From the NCBI GenBank assembly GCA_015501055.1, contig JADNYV010000137.1:35730-99729 (forward strand): a DNA stretch of 64,000 nucleotides, in the 5' to 3' direction. The stretch's first letter is position 1. Each line of letters starts with the position of its first letter. Below the pieces are notes generated by a model. That model was not told the origin of the DNA. It searched no databases and saw only the letters and a program-made list of their open reading frames with translations. A program made the position numbers and the translations under genes. Shown here piece after piece: positions 23,002-32,814 of the stretch. The stretch is from Mucidula mucida. Its lineage: Eukaryota; Basidiomycota; Agaricomycetes; Agaricales; Physalacriaceae.

Positions 23002-23774
23002 TCAAGCGTTGGTGATATGGGTGGTTGCCCCGCTGTCGCCATAGAATGGAGACGCTGACATGGTGGTTGTCTTGTTCGTTTGGAGGGCTACGATGGGGAT
23101 GGATGGATCGTCGACATAGTTGGGGTTGGTGAACTCCCTCCAGTCAATAGACACTTTGGCGGGTTTGTTCGCGATCATGGAGTATTTGGATGATGATGGG
23201 GATGATGCGCGGTGTTGTCCTCCGTATGTCTTGTACATCTCCTCGAGCTCTGTGTTGCTCGTGAGTGTCATCGCAGTGTTGACGATCTCCTCCTCGACGA
23301 CCTGGTAGTAGATTGTCTGTCCCGCGATGTTCTTCACGTGCACCACTTTGCCTTGGGTGGGAGGCGCCGACTTCGAGGTGTTGGGATTGGAGGGTGTTGT
23401 CGACGCGGAAGCGGGGTTCCTCCTCGCCTCGTACGCCTTCTTCCTCTCCTCCTTTGCCGCTATCACCTCGTCTCTGTGTCCTTCCATATCCCCCCCTTCC
23501 TCGTAGCAATCTTTAGTCCAATGGCGTCCCCCACAATTGCCGCAGGGCTCGTACTTCTTCTTCGAGCTGTTCTTCTTCGGTGGGGGCTTTGCAACGTTTG
23601 CCCTCTCCGCCTCGGCGAGCTCTTTCTTCTTCTCTTCCTTCACCTGGACTGCCTCCTTCTCGAGCGATTTGATGATGTCTACGGGGGAGGTGGTATCCTC
23701 GTGTTTGCAACGGATGTCCTTGAGATCGACATGAAGTGCTTGAAGGATGACGACGGCCGCAAGGCTGTCGGCTG
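23002..23774 (-). pseudogene. Copia gag C-terminus and protease
   Basis: Contains the CCHC-like zinc knuckle CGNCGGRHWTKDC of the nucleocapsid, and near the end the aspartic protease active site YGDSGATTHITNA. A Lys/Glu-rich linker (VKEEKKKELAEAERANVAK) precedes the knuckle. The frame stops at TGA right after ITNA, where CGA would keep it open. The 5' part of gag is about 6.8 kb away (30537-31066) because the Gypsy element inserted at 23779/23780. Confidence 0.88.
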
Positions 23775-23779
23775 TGAGC
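23775..23779 (+). repeat. 5-bp target-site duplication TGAGC of the Gypsy element
   Basis: Matches 30532-30536 on the other side of the Gypsy element and lies within the Copia gag frame. Confidence 0.9.
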
Positions 23780-24307
23780 TGTTAGCAACTGACTAAGCCA
23801 CGAGACTCAACCAGGTACCACAGCAAGAACTAAGGAAGAAAACATTTGCGTTCGTAAGACTAGGCTAGGCCAGGTGTATAAACGAGATCGGAACTAAAGT
23901 ACAATGATACTACACTACTGCTTATATACTAGTAAGTCTGTATTTGAGACTCCTTGTCCATACGTGTTTCCACTAGGGATGCTCCACACCCTTGACCCAG
24001 TGTGGTATGCTACTAGTCCGTGAAACCATTAAATACGAGTGGTAACTGCATGTAAGTAATAATACTGAAACGTCCATGTGTGCTACGAGTGTCGGCGGTG
24101 TGTATACAATAGGGAGTCCATGAGGTATCAGCATGTATGATGTCATCCATGTGTTGGACGTGTGTCCGACATGAGTACGGCTTCGGTAATGAAAAGGAGT
24201 ATGATCGGTGACGAAACAGATGATGAAACAGTCCGTTGGTTGATAAGACAAGCCCCCCGATAAGATATGATAAGATTGAAAATGTGAAAATATGGCGATT
24301 CATAACA
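23780..24307 (-). repeat. Gypsy 3' LTR, 528 bp
   Basis: TGTTAGC...CATAACA on the plus strand. Differs from the 5' LTR mainly in its right-hand 290 bp (see findings on gene conversion). Confidence 0.95.
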
Positions 24308-24318
24308 TCACCCCCTCT

Positions 24319-25532
24319 TTAAGGCGCAAGTTCCATTCTGCGCCAGAGTCGCTCCATGAGGGCCGCAGAGGGTAGTGTGACGTCAAGGGGTTCGGTGTCA
24401 GGCAGTGGCATGGGTCGGAACAGATGTGATGGAAATTGCGACATGGGGACTTCAATGCGAGCAAGCGCGGGTGGCTTCGGCTTGTTCGGATATTGTTGGT
24501 GAAAATCACTGATAGCTTCGTCGGCATTTTTGAGATTGCATGCCGGTTCCCATGTCTGCTCGTGTGTGCCGTAACCCTTCCAGTGAACCTTGTATTGAAA
24601 ACGCCCGCGGTACTTTTGGGAATTAACCACTTTCTCAACCTCCCATTCCGGTTCGGCTCCTTCCAGCACAGGTGGTGGACGCGTGTCTCGGGGTTGTGTC
24701 GGAAATTGGGGCTCGTGGTAAGGCGTCAACAGGGCCTCATTGAACACGGGATGGATGCTTTTCCACGTGTGAGGAATCTGGAGCTTGTAAGAGCTCGTCC
24801 CGACTTTCTTGATCACTTTGAACGGCCCAAAGTGTTTGTCATCGAGCTTCTTCATTGGTCGATCCGTGCTGAGATTCGTCCCTTCCAGCCATACTTTGTC
24901 GCCTTCCTTGTACTCCACTGCCTCTGTCCGTTTCCTGTCATAAAACTGTTTCATATCCTCTTTGGCCATCTTCAATGCCGACCCCACTTCGTCCCATGTT
25001 TTCCTCATGCCGTCGGCAAACTCCTGCGCAGTCTCATTTCTCGATGCTGTTTTTGGGGCGGTGCCTTTGTAGGGGTGTCTGCCCATGTCTGCAAAGAACG
25101 GAGTGACTTTAGTTGCCGAGTGTACCCGATCATTGTAAACAAATTCGGCAGAGGGTAGCCATTCGTGCCAGTCGTTCTGATGGTAGTTGACAAATAACCA
25201 TAAGAAATGTTCTATCTCTTGGTTCAGCCGTTCCGTCTGCCCATTTGCCTGTGGATGATACGCCGTTGTAAAGTTTCCTTGTATGCCCAACAACCGGTAC
25301 AACTCCTTTATAAAACGCGAGTGATATTGTGGACCGCGATCATGTATCATCTGGTGTGGCATCCCATGTATGGGGAAAATGCAATCTCGGTAGATGCGGG
25401 CCATGCCTTCTGACGTCAGAGTGGTGTGTGTCGGTATGATGCGTAATCGCTTTGTGAAATGGTCCACAAACGTGCTGATAGCGTTGTATCCTCCCGATTC
25501 CGGCAGCTCTCCACTCATATCCGTCCCTACTA
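24319..25532 (-). pseudogene. Gypsy integrase core and chromodomain
   Basis: Catalytic core and C-terminus of the Gypsy integrase: ELPESGGYNAISTFVDHFTK, IYRDCIFPIHGMPHQMIHDR (second Asp region), YHPQANGQTERLNQEIE (Glu region), the GPF/Y-like block KHFGPFKVIKKVGTSSYKL, and a chromodomain with YRGRFQYKVHWKGYG and QTWEPACNL. Chromodomains bind methylated histone H3 and direct insertion to heterochromatin in several chromoviruses, which would fit the nested repeat context. The coding sequence is cut off at 25533 by a MITE; the N-terminal part continues at 25777. Confidence 0.92.
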
Positions 25533-25776
25533 CTGTAGTGTTTCGACCGCAAATTCACATAACGGGTCACGGGGGTCTTTGAAGTGAAGCTATATATACA
25601 TCATAACGGGTCACGGACCACTTTGGTCAGGCACGAGCCTCCAAATAAGGAAATTTCAGGTCCCGCTATAAGCGGAACTGTCCAAAAAAGGCAATTTAAG
25701 GGTCTGTGAAGCTGTTTGCTGTAACTTCAGACCATAATGGGTCACAGGCTGTGAAGTTACGGTCGAAACGCTACAG
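25533..25776 (+). mobile_element. complete 244-bp TA MITE inside Gypsy integrase
   Basis: Terminal repeats CTGTAGTGTTTCGACCG and CGGTCGAAACGCTACAG, with TA at 25531-25532 and 25777-25778. Internal CATAACGGGTCAC motifs occur twice. Removing the element and one TA rejoins PWEI and VGTDMSGE of the integrase in frame, so the insertion point is exact. It is the same family as the split MITE at 7408/33151 and related to 50548-50790. Confidence 0.95.
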
Positions 25777-26037
25777 TATTTCCCATGGCTCGCTTGGCAC
25801 ATCAATAGGATGAAGAGGTGCAGCCGGCTTCGTGCGATGTGACTTTGTGACCTGGCATTTTTGACACCCTTCTACGTATTCACGGACGTCTCGGCTGATT
25901 CCTGGCCACCAATAAGTACATGTGATCAGCTTGAGAGTCTTGTACCGTTCTGGATGCCCTGCAAGCTGTGCGTCGTGATGCATTCCGATAACTTTTCCCC
26001 GCAATTCCTTGTCCTTCAGTATGTAAATACGATTCTT
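25777..26037 (-). pseudogene. Gypsy integrase zinc-binding N-terminus
   Basis: HHDAQLAGHPERYKTL followed by YWWPGISRDV and CQKCQVTK, the HHCC zinc domain of Gypsy integrases. The frame is interrupted upstream at 26038 by TAG where Trp (TGG) is probable, and downstream by the MITE. Confidence 0.9.
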
Positions 26038-28086
26038 CTACATAATAAGTCCATTTTCCTTCTCTTCCCATCCTTTTTCTTTGTTTTCTAATGCTTTTTG
26101 TACGTATCTGTCTTTGTTTCCTTTTCTTTGTTTGATTTTGTTAAGTAGTTCGTCCTCCGGTGTATCTACTGTATGTAAAGAAAATTGAATTTGTGAAATA
26201 AAAAACTCCGGCTTGAGCAAAACAATGTTTTCGTTATCTTTTTCCCCCTTCTCAAGGCCTGTCATCCTTGACAAGGCATCAGCTTTCCCCATCGTCTTGC
26301 CTGGCTTGTGAATCATCTGTATGTCATATTCCACTAACTCCGTAACCCATCTCGCCTGCCTCCAATTCAACTTCTGTGGCTTTCGGAAGTACTGGAGGTT
26401 TTGATGATCGGTAAACACCTCCACCGTTTCCTTTGCTCCAAGGAGATATTGTCTCCAGTCGTCAATTGAGTCCATAATAGCCATCATCTCTTTGTCATAG
26501 ATCTCATAATTGCGCTCTACTTCGTTCAGCGCGCGGGACCGAAAGGCTACTGGTCTCCATTTTCCGTCAACCAACTGGGAAAGAACCGCCCCGTTCGCAT
26601 AGTTTGAGGAGTCTGCCTCAACTCAAAACTTGCCGTTGTCGCGTGGTACGATCAGAACGGGTTCTTCCGTCATCCTCCGTTTCAACTCCTCAAACGCCTC
26701 ATGCTGCTCCATGCCCCAAACCCACTCACCCTTCCCGGTTAACGATGTCAATGGCTTCGCTACTCCCGCAAATCCCCGGATAAAACGTCGGTAGAAGTTG
26801 CAGAAGCCCAGGAATGACTGTACTTCCTTCTTCTTCGTCGGCTCCTTCCATTCCTTTACTACGGCCACTTTTGCCGGATCCATCTTCAACCTCTCCTCCT
26901 TCAACAATAACTCCTAAGTAGTCTACAGTATGTGCCTCGAAACTACATTTCTCGGGTTTTAAATACAACTTATTTACTCGTAATATTTCTAATACTCGTC
27001 GTACGATATGCCTATGTTCTTCCAACGTGTTCGTAAAGATAAGTATGTCATCCAAGTAAACTATAACATGTCCTTCATCAATCAGCTCCTTCAGAATGTG
27101 ATTCATGAACGATTGGAATGTCGCCGGCGAGTTTGTAAGTCCGAAGAACATGACTGAGGGCTCGAACAGGCCTCGGTTTGTTCTAAACGCCGCTTTCCAC
27201 TCATCACCTTCTTTGATCCGGATGTTATTGTAACCCCATCGGACATCCATCTTTGTGAAAACCTTTGCTCCCTTCAACTTGTCGATAAGCTCCTGGATCA
27301 ACGGCAAGGGGTATCGGTTCTTGATTGTCATGTCGTTCAACTTCCGATAATCTTGTACTGGCCGAAGGCTTCCATCCTTCTTTTTGACAAAGAAGAAGGG
27401 TGATGCCATAGGTGAAATTGATGGCCGTATACGTCCCGTCTGTATGTTTTCTTCAGGAACTCATCTAACGCCTTCTGCTCGGATGGACTAAGGGGATAAA
27501 CCTTGCAGTCAACCGGTTTGGAACCAGGCGTAAGTTCTATCGCGTGATCCCAGGGTCTTCGCTCCGGTAACTTGTCAAAGTCCGCCTTGCTGAATACATC
27601 GGAGAATTCCTCGATGTAAGGTGCAGCAGCGGATGAAGGCTGTTGTGATCTCAGCTTTTCTCCGCTTTTGCGATAGTTGTCCCAGTCCATCCAGAACAAA
27701 CGCTCTCCCTCTTCCAACTTCTCTTCTACGTCTTCTCCTTCATCTTCCGGTGAGTTGTACTCGGGTAGATAGCCGCAGCGGTCTGGGCATCGATCAAAGG
27801 TCAATGTGGATTCCGTCCAGTTGATCGTGGGGTTGTGATATCGTAGCCAATCTAGCCCCAAAAAGATACTTGTTTTGCCGAGATTGGTGACGGCCAACTC
27901 AATCTTTTGGCGTGATCTCCAATCTTCATCCGGACCTCCACAAAACCTTTGATTGCTCCTCCCTCGTTTAGGGTTCCATCGCATTGTAGACAGGAGCTTG
28001 ACCGGTAACTCCTTGATTGGGAGTCCGTTCTCTGACGAATTCTTTATTGACGCAAGAACCCGTTGCTCCACTGTCAAGAAGGGCAC
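26038..28086 (-). pseudogene. Gypsy reverse transcriptase and RNase H
   Basis: RT blocks: [51 protein letters not shown] and the catalytic [11 protein letters not shown] (YLDD), then [15 protein letters not shown]. The RNase H part (26574 to 26038) has RSRALNEVERNYEIYDKEM, VEVFTDHQNLQYF and KADALSR. Frame changes lie near 27400 and 26800-26900, and TGA at about 26623 stands where Arg is expected (GKF*VEAD). The upstream part (28086 to 27410) holds the IFLGLDWLRYHNPTINW segment that joins protease to RT. Confidence 0.92.
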
Positions 28087-28282
28087 TCGTTTCCCATTCA
28101 GAGCCTGTGTGTACGCTCTCTATGGTTACTCGGAGTTTCATGTCCTGCCCCTTTGTTCCCCGGATGTACTTCCTCGACTTTTTCAACTCCGTCACAACTT
28201 CCACGCAGCTTCCTTTGTCAACGCTCTGATCGCCATCACCTTCTCCTCCGTCGCTTCTCTCTCTCTCCGCTCCGGCATCCAT
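27968..28282 (-). pseudogene. Gypsy aspartic protease
   Basis: Contains SALLDSGATGSCVNKEFV, the DSGA active site of a retroviral-type aspartic protease that processes the polyprotein. The downstream frame (KELPVKLLSTMRWN) is shifted, so the link to RT is broken in this copy. Confidence 0.85.
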
Positions 28283-28322
28283 GCTCTCAAAATTCCCACT
28301 GCTCTTGGCACTTCATCCTCTC

Positions 28323-29407
28323 TTAGCCTTGTGCAACCCACTCGGCGTGTTTGGTTCTATCTTTCTTTCGCAGGTTTTGTGGTGAAGTCGTCAATGATAT
28401 TTTAGATGTTTCAGTACCTGTACTGTAAATAGATTCTGCATCTGACGACCCTTCCTTGATGACTGCTCCGGCAGGACTGCGTCTACTGCGGGAGCTTGCA
28501 AAACCCAACTCTTCGGCCAGCTTCTTCTTCTCCTCGTCATTCATCTCGGTCCATAAACCCCGAATCGTCTGGGGTCGACCCTTCTTCGGACAGAACCTGC
28601 TGACGTGGCCGTGTTCGCCACAGCTGAAGCAAAGTCCTCTTCGACGTGCGTTGTGATGTCCATCGGCCTGCCGGCTCCTCCATAGGTAACACCGGTGCAT
28701 CTCGTCGTGTGATCGGCGTCGGAGTGAGTTCGTAGGATTAGCTCTCGATGTAGCCACCTGCGGAGCTTGAGGCCGGGACTGCATGCCGGACCTCTTGCTC
28801 GCCGCCCGCCTTCTCCATAGCTGATCGATCTGATAGATCTGTGCCTTCCAATCCTTGTACTTCTCTGGCAACCCGTCTCGGCTGCCATAGATCTGGTCGA
28901 TGATCTTCTCGTTGACATTGGTCTCGAGAAGTCGCACAACAAATGTGTCATCCTTCGAATATCCTGCCTGAGTGAGCAGGACCTCGAACTTCTGGAAGAA
29001 ATCTTGAGCGGTGTCTTGCCCCTGGCGCAACCGTTCGATCTGATCTTGCGCATCTCGCGCGAGGTTGGAGTCCACAAATCGCTCCTTCAAGTTCTCCTTA
29101 AACTCAGTCCAAGAGACTGTCCATTCCTCTTCTTCCTCGTCGAAGTTCTGGTCCGAGTAGTTCTGGACCCATGCATCACGTGATCTCCTCGGATGTAGGA
29201 GAGAACAACATCAATCCTTTCGGAGTCCGATGTGAGGTTATTCTTCTTGTCACGGATGTATGTGAACATCGATCGCCACCAGCTCTTGTACTTGGACTTG
29301 TCCCCGTCATAGTCGTAAGGCTTGTTGACAAGGGATTGGCCTTTGATTTTGACATCGGCGTGATGAGCGGGTGTGTGAGGAGCGGTTTCGGGTGCTTCGT
29401 TGGACAT
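28323..29407 (-). pseudogene. Gypsy gag with CCHC zinc knuckle
   Basis: The N-terminal frame (29407 to about 29120) starts MSNEAPETAPHTPAHHAD and holds YKSWWRSMFTYIRDKK. A frameshift near 29120 moves the reading to the next frame, with EFKENLKERFVDSNLARDAQ, FFQKFEVLLTQAGY and the knuckle CFSCGEHGHVSRFC. This is the capsid/nucleocapsid protein that packages element RNA. It is broken by at least one frameshift. Confidence 0.88.
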
Positions 29408-30002
29408 GATGATCGGGGTGATAGGATTGGAGAGTGAAAGGGTGAAAGTGGGGATATGGGTGATGCGGATTTGGATGAAACGGGTGAGTGAATAGAGGTT
29501 TGGATGAATAAGGAGGAATCGCCTAGATCTGAGATAGAATCCAGGACTTGGTAGGTTGGGGAATGATGGTGTGTATCGTAATGTAAGTAAAGTAGGTAGG
29601 TATCGTAACTGTCTACACTATTTTACCGACTACTGACTACGTATCTACGGAGCCCAAGAGCTCGTCACAAGTTCGCAATTGCCCAGCCGACGTCCCTCTG
29701 GTGTGAGGTAAGCCGAAGTTTTCCTGGGAACGGGGGTTGACCCGTAAACAGCGCCCACTGAAGTGCAACTGCCAAAAGTTCGTTCTCGTGAGAGCGGCTA
29801 CTTCCAGCACCCGAGGCAGTTATCTCTAACTGTTAGCCGGCGCTACTGGGACCAATACACACGTATGCGGACGTGCGCTGGAATTAGGAATCTGTCGATC
29901 TGTAAACAGGGAAAGGGAAGGGGAATGTGCGATGATCAAACAGCGAAGTGCTGATCGACGATCAGGGATGTGTGGTAGGTGGTCGAAGGTAGTTCCATCT
30001 TC

Positions 30003-30531
30003 TGTTAGCGACTGACTATAGCCACAAGACTCAACCAGGTACCATAGCAAGAACTGAAAGAGAAAGTGTTCGTGTTCGTAAGACTAGGCTAGGCCAGGTG
30101 TATAAACAAGATCGGAACTAAAGTACAATGATACTACACTACTGCTTATATACTAGTAAGTCTGTGTTTGAGACTCCTTGTCCATACGCGTTTCCACTAG
30201 GGATGCTCCACGCCCTTGACCCAGTGTGGTATGCTACTAGTCCGTGAAACCATTAAATACGAGTGGTAACTGCATGTAAGTAATAATACTGAAACAACCA
30301 TGTGTGCTACGAGTGTCGGTGGTGTGTATACAATAGGAAGTCCATGAGGTATCGGCATGTATGATGTCATCCATGTGTTGGGTGTGTGTCCGACATGAGT
30401 ACGGCTTCGGTAACGAAAAGGAGTATGATCGGCGACGACACAGATGATGAAACAGTCCGTTGGTTGATAAGACAAGCCCCCCAATAAGATATGATAAGAT
30501 TGAAAATGTGAAAATATGGCGATTCATAACA
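30003..30531 (-). repeat. Gypsy 5' LTR, 529 bp
   Basis: On the minus strand it runs TGTTATGAATC...GCTAACA and contains TATATAAGC, a probable promoter. Its first half resembles the 3' LTR, whereas its part from about 30241 to 30531 is identical at diagnostic sites to the older solo LTR at 31383-31693. Confidence 0.95.
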
Positions 30532-30536
30532 TGAGC

Positions 30537-31066
30537 TGGCTGACCTCAAAGATCTGCTTGCATTTGTCTCGAATGACTTGTGCGTTCTTGACCATGTCGT
30601 CGTCGTGTCGTATAACGGTGGTGAGCGCGTCGCTGAGGAGTGAGGTTTGAGACTCGGAAGTTTTGCGATATCGCTTCTCGAGGGCCGTCCAGATTGCATG
30701 GGCAGTGGTGAGGGTGGGGTCATGGTCGCGGAGGTAGTCTTTCTCTGCTTCCGAAATGTTCATGCGTATATTAGCCTGTGCAAACTGATTGTTGTCGTTC
30801 CACGTGTCGAGGTTGGCGGCGTCAGAGGGGGATTTGGTGGTGCCGAGGACATAGCCTTTTGTGGCCGCGATGAGAAACGCGTCTAGCGCGCTGGAGCTCC
30901 AGCGTACCCAGTTTCTGGTGTCTAGGTTGAGTGAGGAGCCGACCGTGACCTGTTTGGCTTTGAGCTTCTCGAGTGGCATGATGTGGGATGTGTGGGGGGT
31001 GGATGTGTTTATGTGTAGTCTCGTGAAAGAAGATGCGAGGTTTTCAATGTCGAGGTTGCTCGTCAT
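30537..31066 (-). pseudogene. Copia gag N-terminus
   Basis: Starts MTSNLDIENLASSFTRL at 31066 and includes LDTRNWVRWSSSALDAFL, AHAIWTALEKRY and QIFEVSQL, typical of Copia gag (UBN2-type) proteins. It ends where the Gypsy element inserted in the TGAGC target. The matching C-terminal part lies at 23002-23774. Confidence 0.88.
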
Positions 31067-31108
31067 GCGCTAGCGGTCGAGTTCCGTCAAAGAAAATAGC
31101 CCATAACC

Positions 31109-31268
31109 TGTTGGAAACTAGACCGTGTATAAGTACGTCTCAGTACACTGTATCGTAGCGGTACTGAGGAAAGCCAGATGAAAGAGATTGTGCGCCTACG
31201 GCGCGCCACGCGCTCAACCCTGACGATCCTGATCTATCCGTAATCTCTGTATTGCGTTGATTCCAACA
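31109..31268 (-). repeat. Copia 5' LTR, 160 bp (shortened)
   Basis: TGTTGGAAACTAG...GATTCCAACA on the plus strand, 90 bp shorter than the 3' LTR. The missing part is the interval plus one copy of a roughly 25-bp direct repeat (CAGTACACTGTATCRTAGCG...). Confidence 0.9.
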
Positions 31269-31907
31269 AAGATCGGAACTAAAGTACAATGATACTATAC
31301 TACTGCTTATATACTAGTAAGCCTGTATTTGGGACTCCTTGTCCATACATGTTTCCGCTAGGGATAACTCCACGCCCTTGACCCAGTGTTGTATGCTACT
31401 AGTCCGTGAAACCATTAAATACGAGTGGTAACTGCATGTAAGTAATAATACTGAAACAACCATGTGTGCTACGAGTGTCGGTGGTGTGTATACAATAGGA
31501 AGTCCATGAGGTATCGGCATGTATGATGTCATCCATGTGTTGGGTGTGTGTCCGACATGAGTACGGCTTCGGTAACGAAAAGGAGTATGATCGGCGACGA
31601 CACAGATGATGAAACAGTCCGTTGGTTGATAAGACAAGCCCCCCAATAAGATATGATAAGATTGAAAATGTGAAAATATGGCGATTCATAACAGCATCAG
31701 ATTGTGTTTGTCCTTGGTACTCTACATGAGGGGTCTGCTACTGGATGGATAGCGATTTGAAGACAATCTGACCCCACCAGGTGAGTGACCGTATCACGGC
31801 CGTATGACCGATCCGTTGACCGTACTCCAAGATTGCTCACGGTACGGGTACCGTAACCTGTATGCCGTACCGTATGCACCATACATACAGTACGGCGCAC
31901 ATCCCTA

Positions 31908-32776
31908 GCCGCCACCACCACCACCACCTTCTGGACCGGCGGAGGAGGAAGTGGATATTGAAGACCCCGAGCAGGCGGCTGTTGGCGATGCTCAGGATGT
32001 TGATGGAATGACATCTCTTGCTGATGTCAAGCTTGCGAAGACGCCAGGTCAGTTATTCTCATTTTCTATTGACAAACATTCTAATACGCTTCTTAGCACG
32101 CAATTACCCCAAGTTTGTTGCGCCGTTAGCTCATGAGATCCAACAGCCACGTCTTCGCGAGTACATCCGCCGCTTCCTGTACGACCAGATGAACCCAAAT
32201 TCCGAGGTGCCCGGGATGGATGTTGATCTCGACGACTGTCCTGATGTGCCGGCGACACTTCCTATCAAGGTCTTCCATTCTGCTGGGGCCGTATACCATG
32301 CTCCAAGTGACCTGAGCGGGGTTGGAGGCATGCATCGGGAGACCATTCGTGCGACACAGCCATGGCATCGCGGTCCCGGTCGTTACGACTGCGTTTTTAT
32401 GGACAAGGATTCGACGCAGAGTGGCTTTCGCGGGTTGCACGTTGCGCGAGTTCGGCTTTTCTTCTCCTTCAAATGGGATGGTCGGACATATCCGTGCGCG
32501 TTGGTCGAGTGGTTTGAACATCCTGATGATGGTGACGAGCCGAACGAGGTGACGGTAATGTGGGAGGTTGTGAAGGATTATGACGCCCGCGGTCAGCGAG
32601 TTACTTCGGTCACTCACGTCGATACCATTCTTCGGGGTGCACATTTGGAGCCGAATTATGCACGGATGGGGCGGTTGATGCCCAAGGAGATTAAGTTCCA
32701 TCAAACTCTTGATGTATTCAAGCGCTTCTATGTAAATATGTACGCGGATCATCATGCAAATGAGATTGCTTTTTGA
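31908..32776 (+). pseudogene. Plavaka transposase, C-terminal part
   Basis: Continuation of the transposase split at 19002. A Pro/acidic linker (PPPPSGPAEEEVDIEDPEQ) is followed by an intron (about 32049-32096) and the C-terminal region NYPKFVAPLAHEIQQPRL, then LYDQMNPNSEVPGMDVDLDD, IKVFHSAGAVYHAPSDLSG, YDCVFMDKDSTQSGFRGLHV, RVRLFFSFKWDGRTYPCALV and the end FYVNMYADHHANEIAF with a stop at 32774-32776. This region is characteristic of Plavaka and related transposase genes. The stop lies 224 bp from the right terminal repeat. No lesion is seen in this part. Confidence 0.9.
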
Positions 32777-32814
32777 TTTCACATGTGGTGGATCTCAAGT
32801 CTTGGCCTCAAGTG

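Larger units (their letters stand above)
23780..30531 (-). mobile_element. Ty3/Gypsy chromovirus, full length with two LTRs
   Basis: 6,752 bp on the minus strand, with 5' LTR 30003-30531, 3' LTR 23780-24307 and target duplication TGAGC. Order is gag with zinc knuckle, protease, RT, RNase H, integrase and a C-terminal chromodomain, which defines chromoviruses, common in fungi. The purine tract AAAGAGGGGGTGA adjoins the 3' LTR (24308-24320). A leader of about 600 bp separates the 5' LTR from gag. The element is decayed: frameshifts in gag and around the protease, nonsense codons before RNase H and before integrase, and a MITE within integrase. Confidence 0.93.
19563..31268 (-). mobile_element. 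Ty1/Copia retrotransposon, interrupted by Gypsy
   Basis: Minus-strand element with target duplication AAGAT (19558-19562 and 31269-31273), LTRs at 31109-31268 (5') and 19563-19812 (3'), and native length about 4.95 kb after subtracting the Gypsy insertion. The order gag, protease, integrase, RT, RNase H is typical of Copia. After the 5' LTR the minus strand reads GGTTATGGGC, close to the complement of the anticodon-stem region of initiator tRNA-Met; a half-tRNA primer of this kind is known for Ty5 and Drosophila copia. A purine-rich GAGGAGGAG directly precedes the 3' LTR. Confidence 0.93.
19453..31693 (-). mobile_element. solo LTR of the Gypsy family, split by Copia
   Basis: The two pieces 19453-19562 and 31274-31693 together make one 530-bp LTR of the same family as the Gypsy LTRs at 23780-24307 and 30003-30531. 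Ends are TGTTAG and TAACA on this strand. The 5-bp duplication GCATC is found at 19448-19452 and 31694-31698. There is no internal Gypsy sequence between the pieces other than the nested Copia, so this was a solo LTR when Copia entered. Confidence 0.9.
19003..31907 (+). mobile_element. hAT-like MITE, split by LTR elements
   Basis: Terminal repeats TAGGGATGTGCGCCGTAC (19003-19020) and GTACGGCGCACATCCCTA (31890-31907) are exact inverted copies, flanked by the 8-bp duplication GCCGCCAC. Without the nested LTR sequences (19453-31698) the element would be about 659 bp and has no transposase, so it is non-autonomous. The palindromic motif ACGGCCGTA recurs near both ends (19033, 19065, 19100 and 31798), possible transposase-binding sites. 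It sits in an exon of the Plavaka transposase; removing it with one copy of the duplication rejoins VVPPP and PPPSGPAEEE in frame. Confidence 0.88.

Noticed and set aside
23212..23796. 194-residue plus-strand frame with hydrophobic stretches
   Set aside because: Antisense of the Copia gag/protease; the repetitive Leu/Val content arises from the complementary Lys/Glu-rich coding strand.
24013..24303. 96-residue frame recurring in every Gypsy LTR (also 30237 and 31399)
   Set aside because: Recurs because the LTR recurs; it is not conserved as a protein in the solo LTRs at 51527 and 52745.
19003..31907. A single giant transposon with hAT-like ends carrying LTR elements as cargo
   Set aside because: The LTR sequences have their own 5-bp target duplications inside the MITE, so they are later insertions and not cargo.
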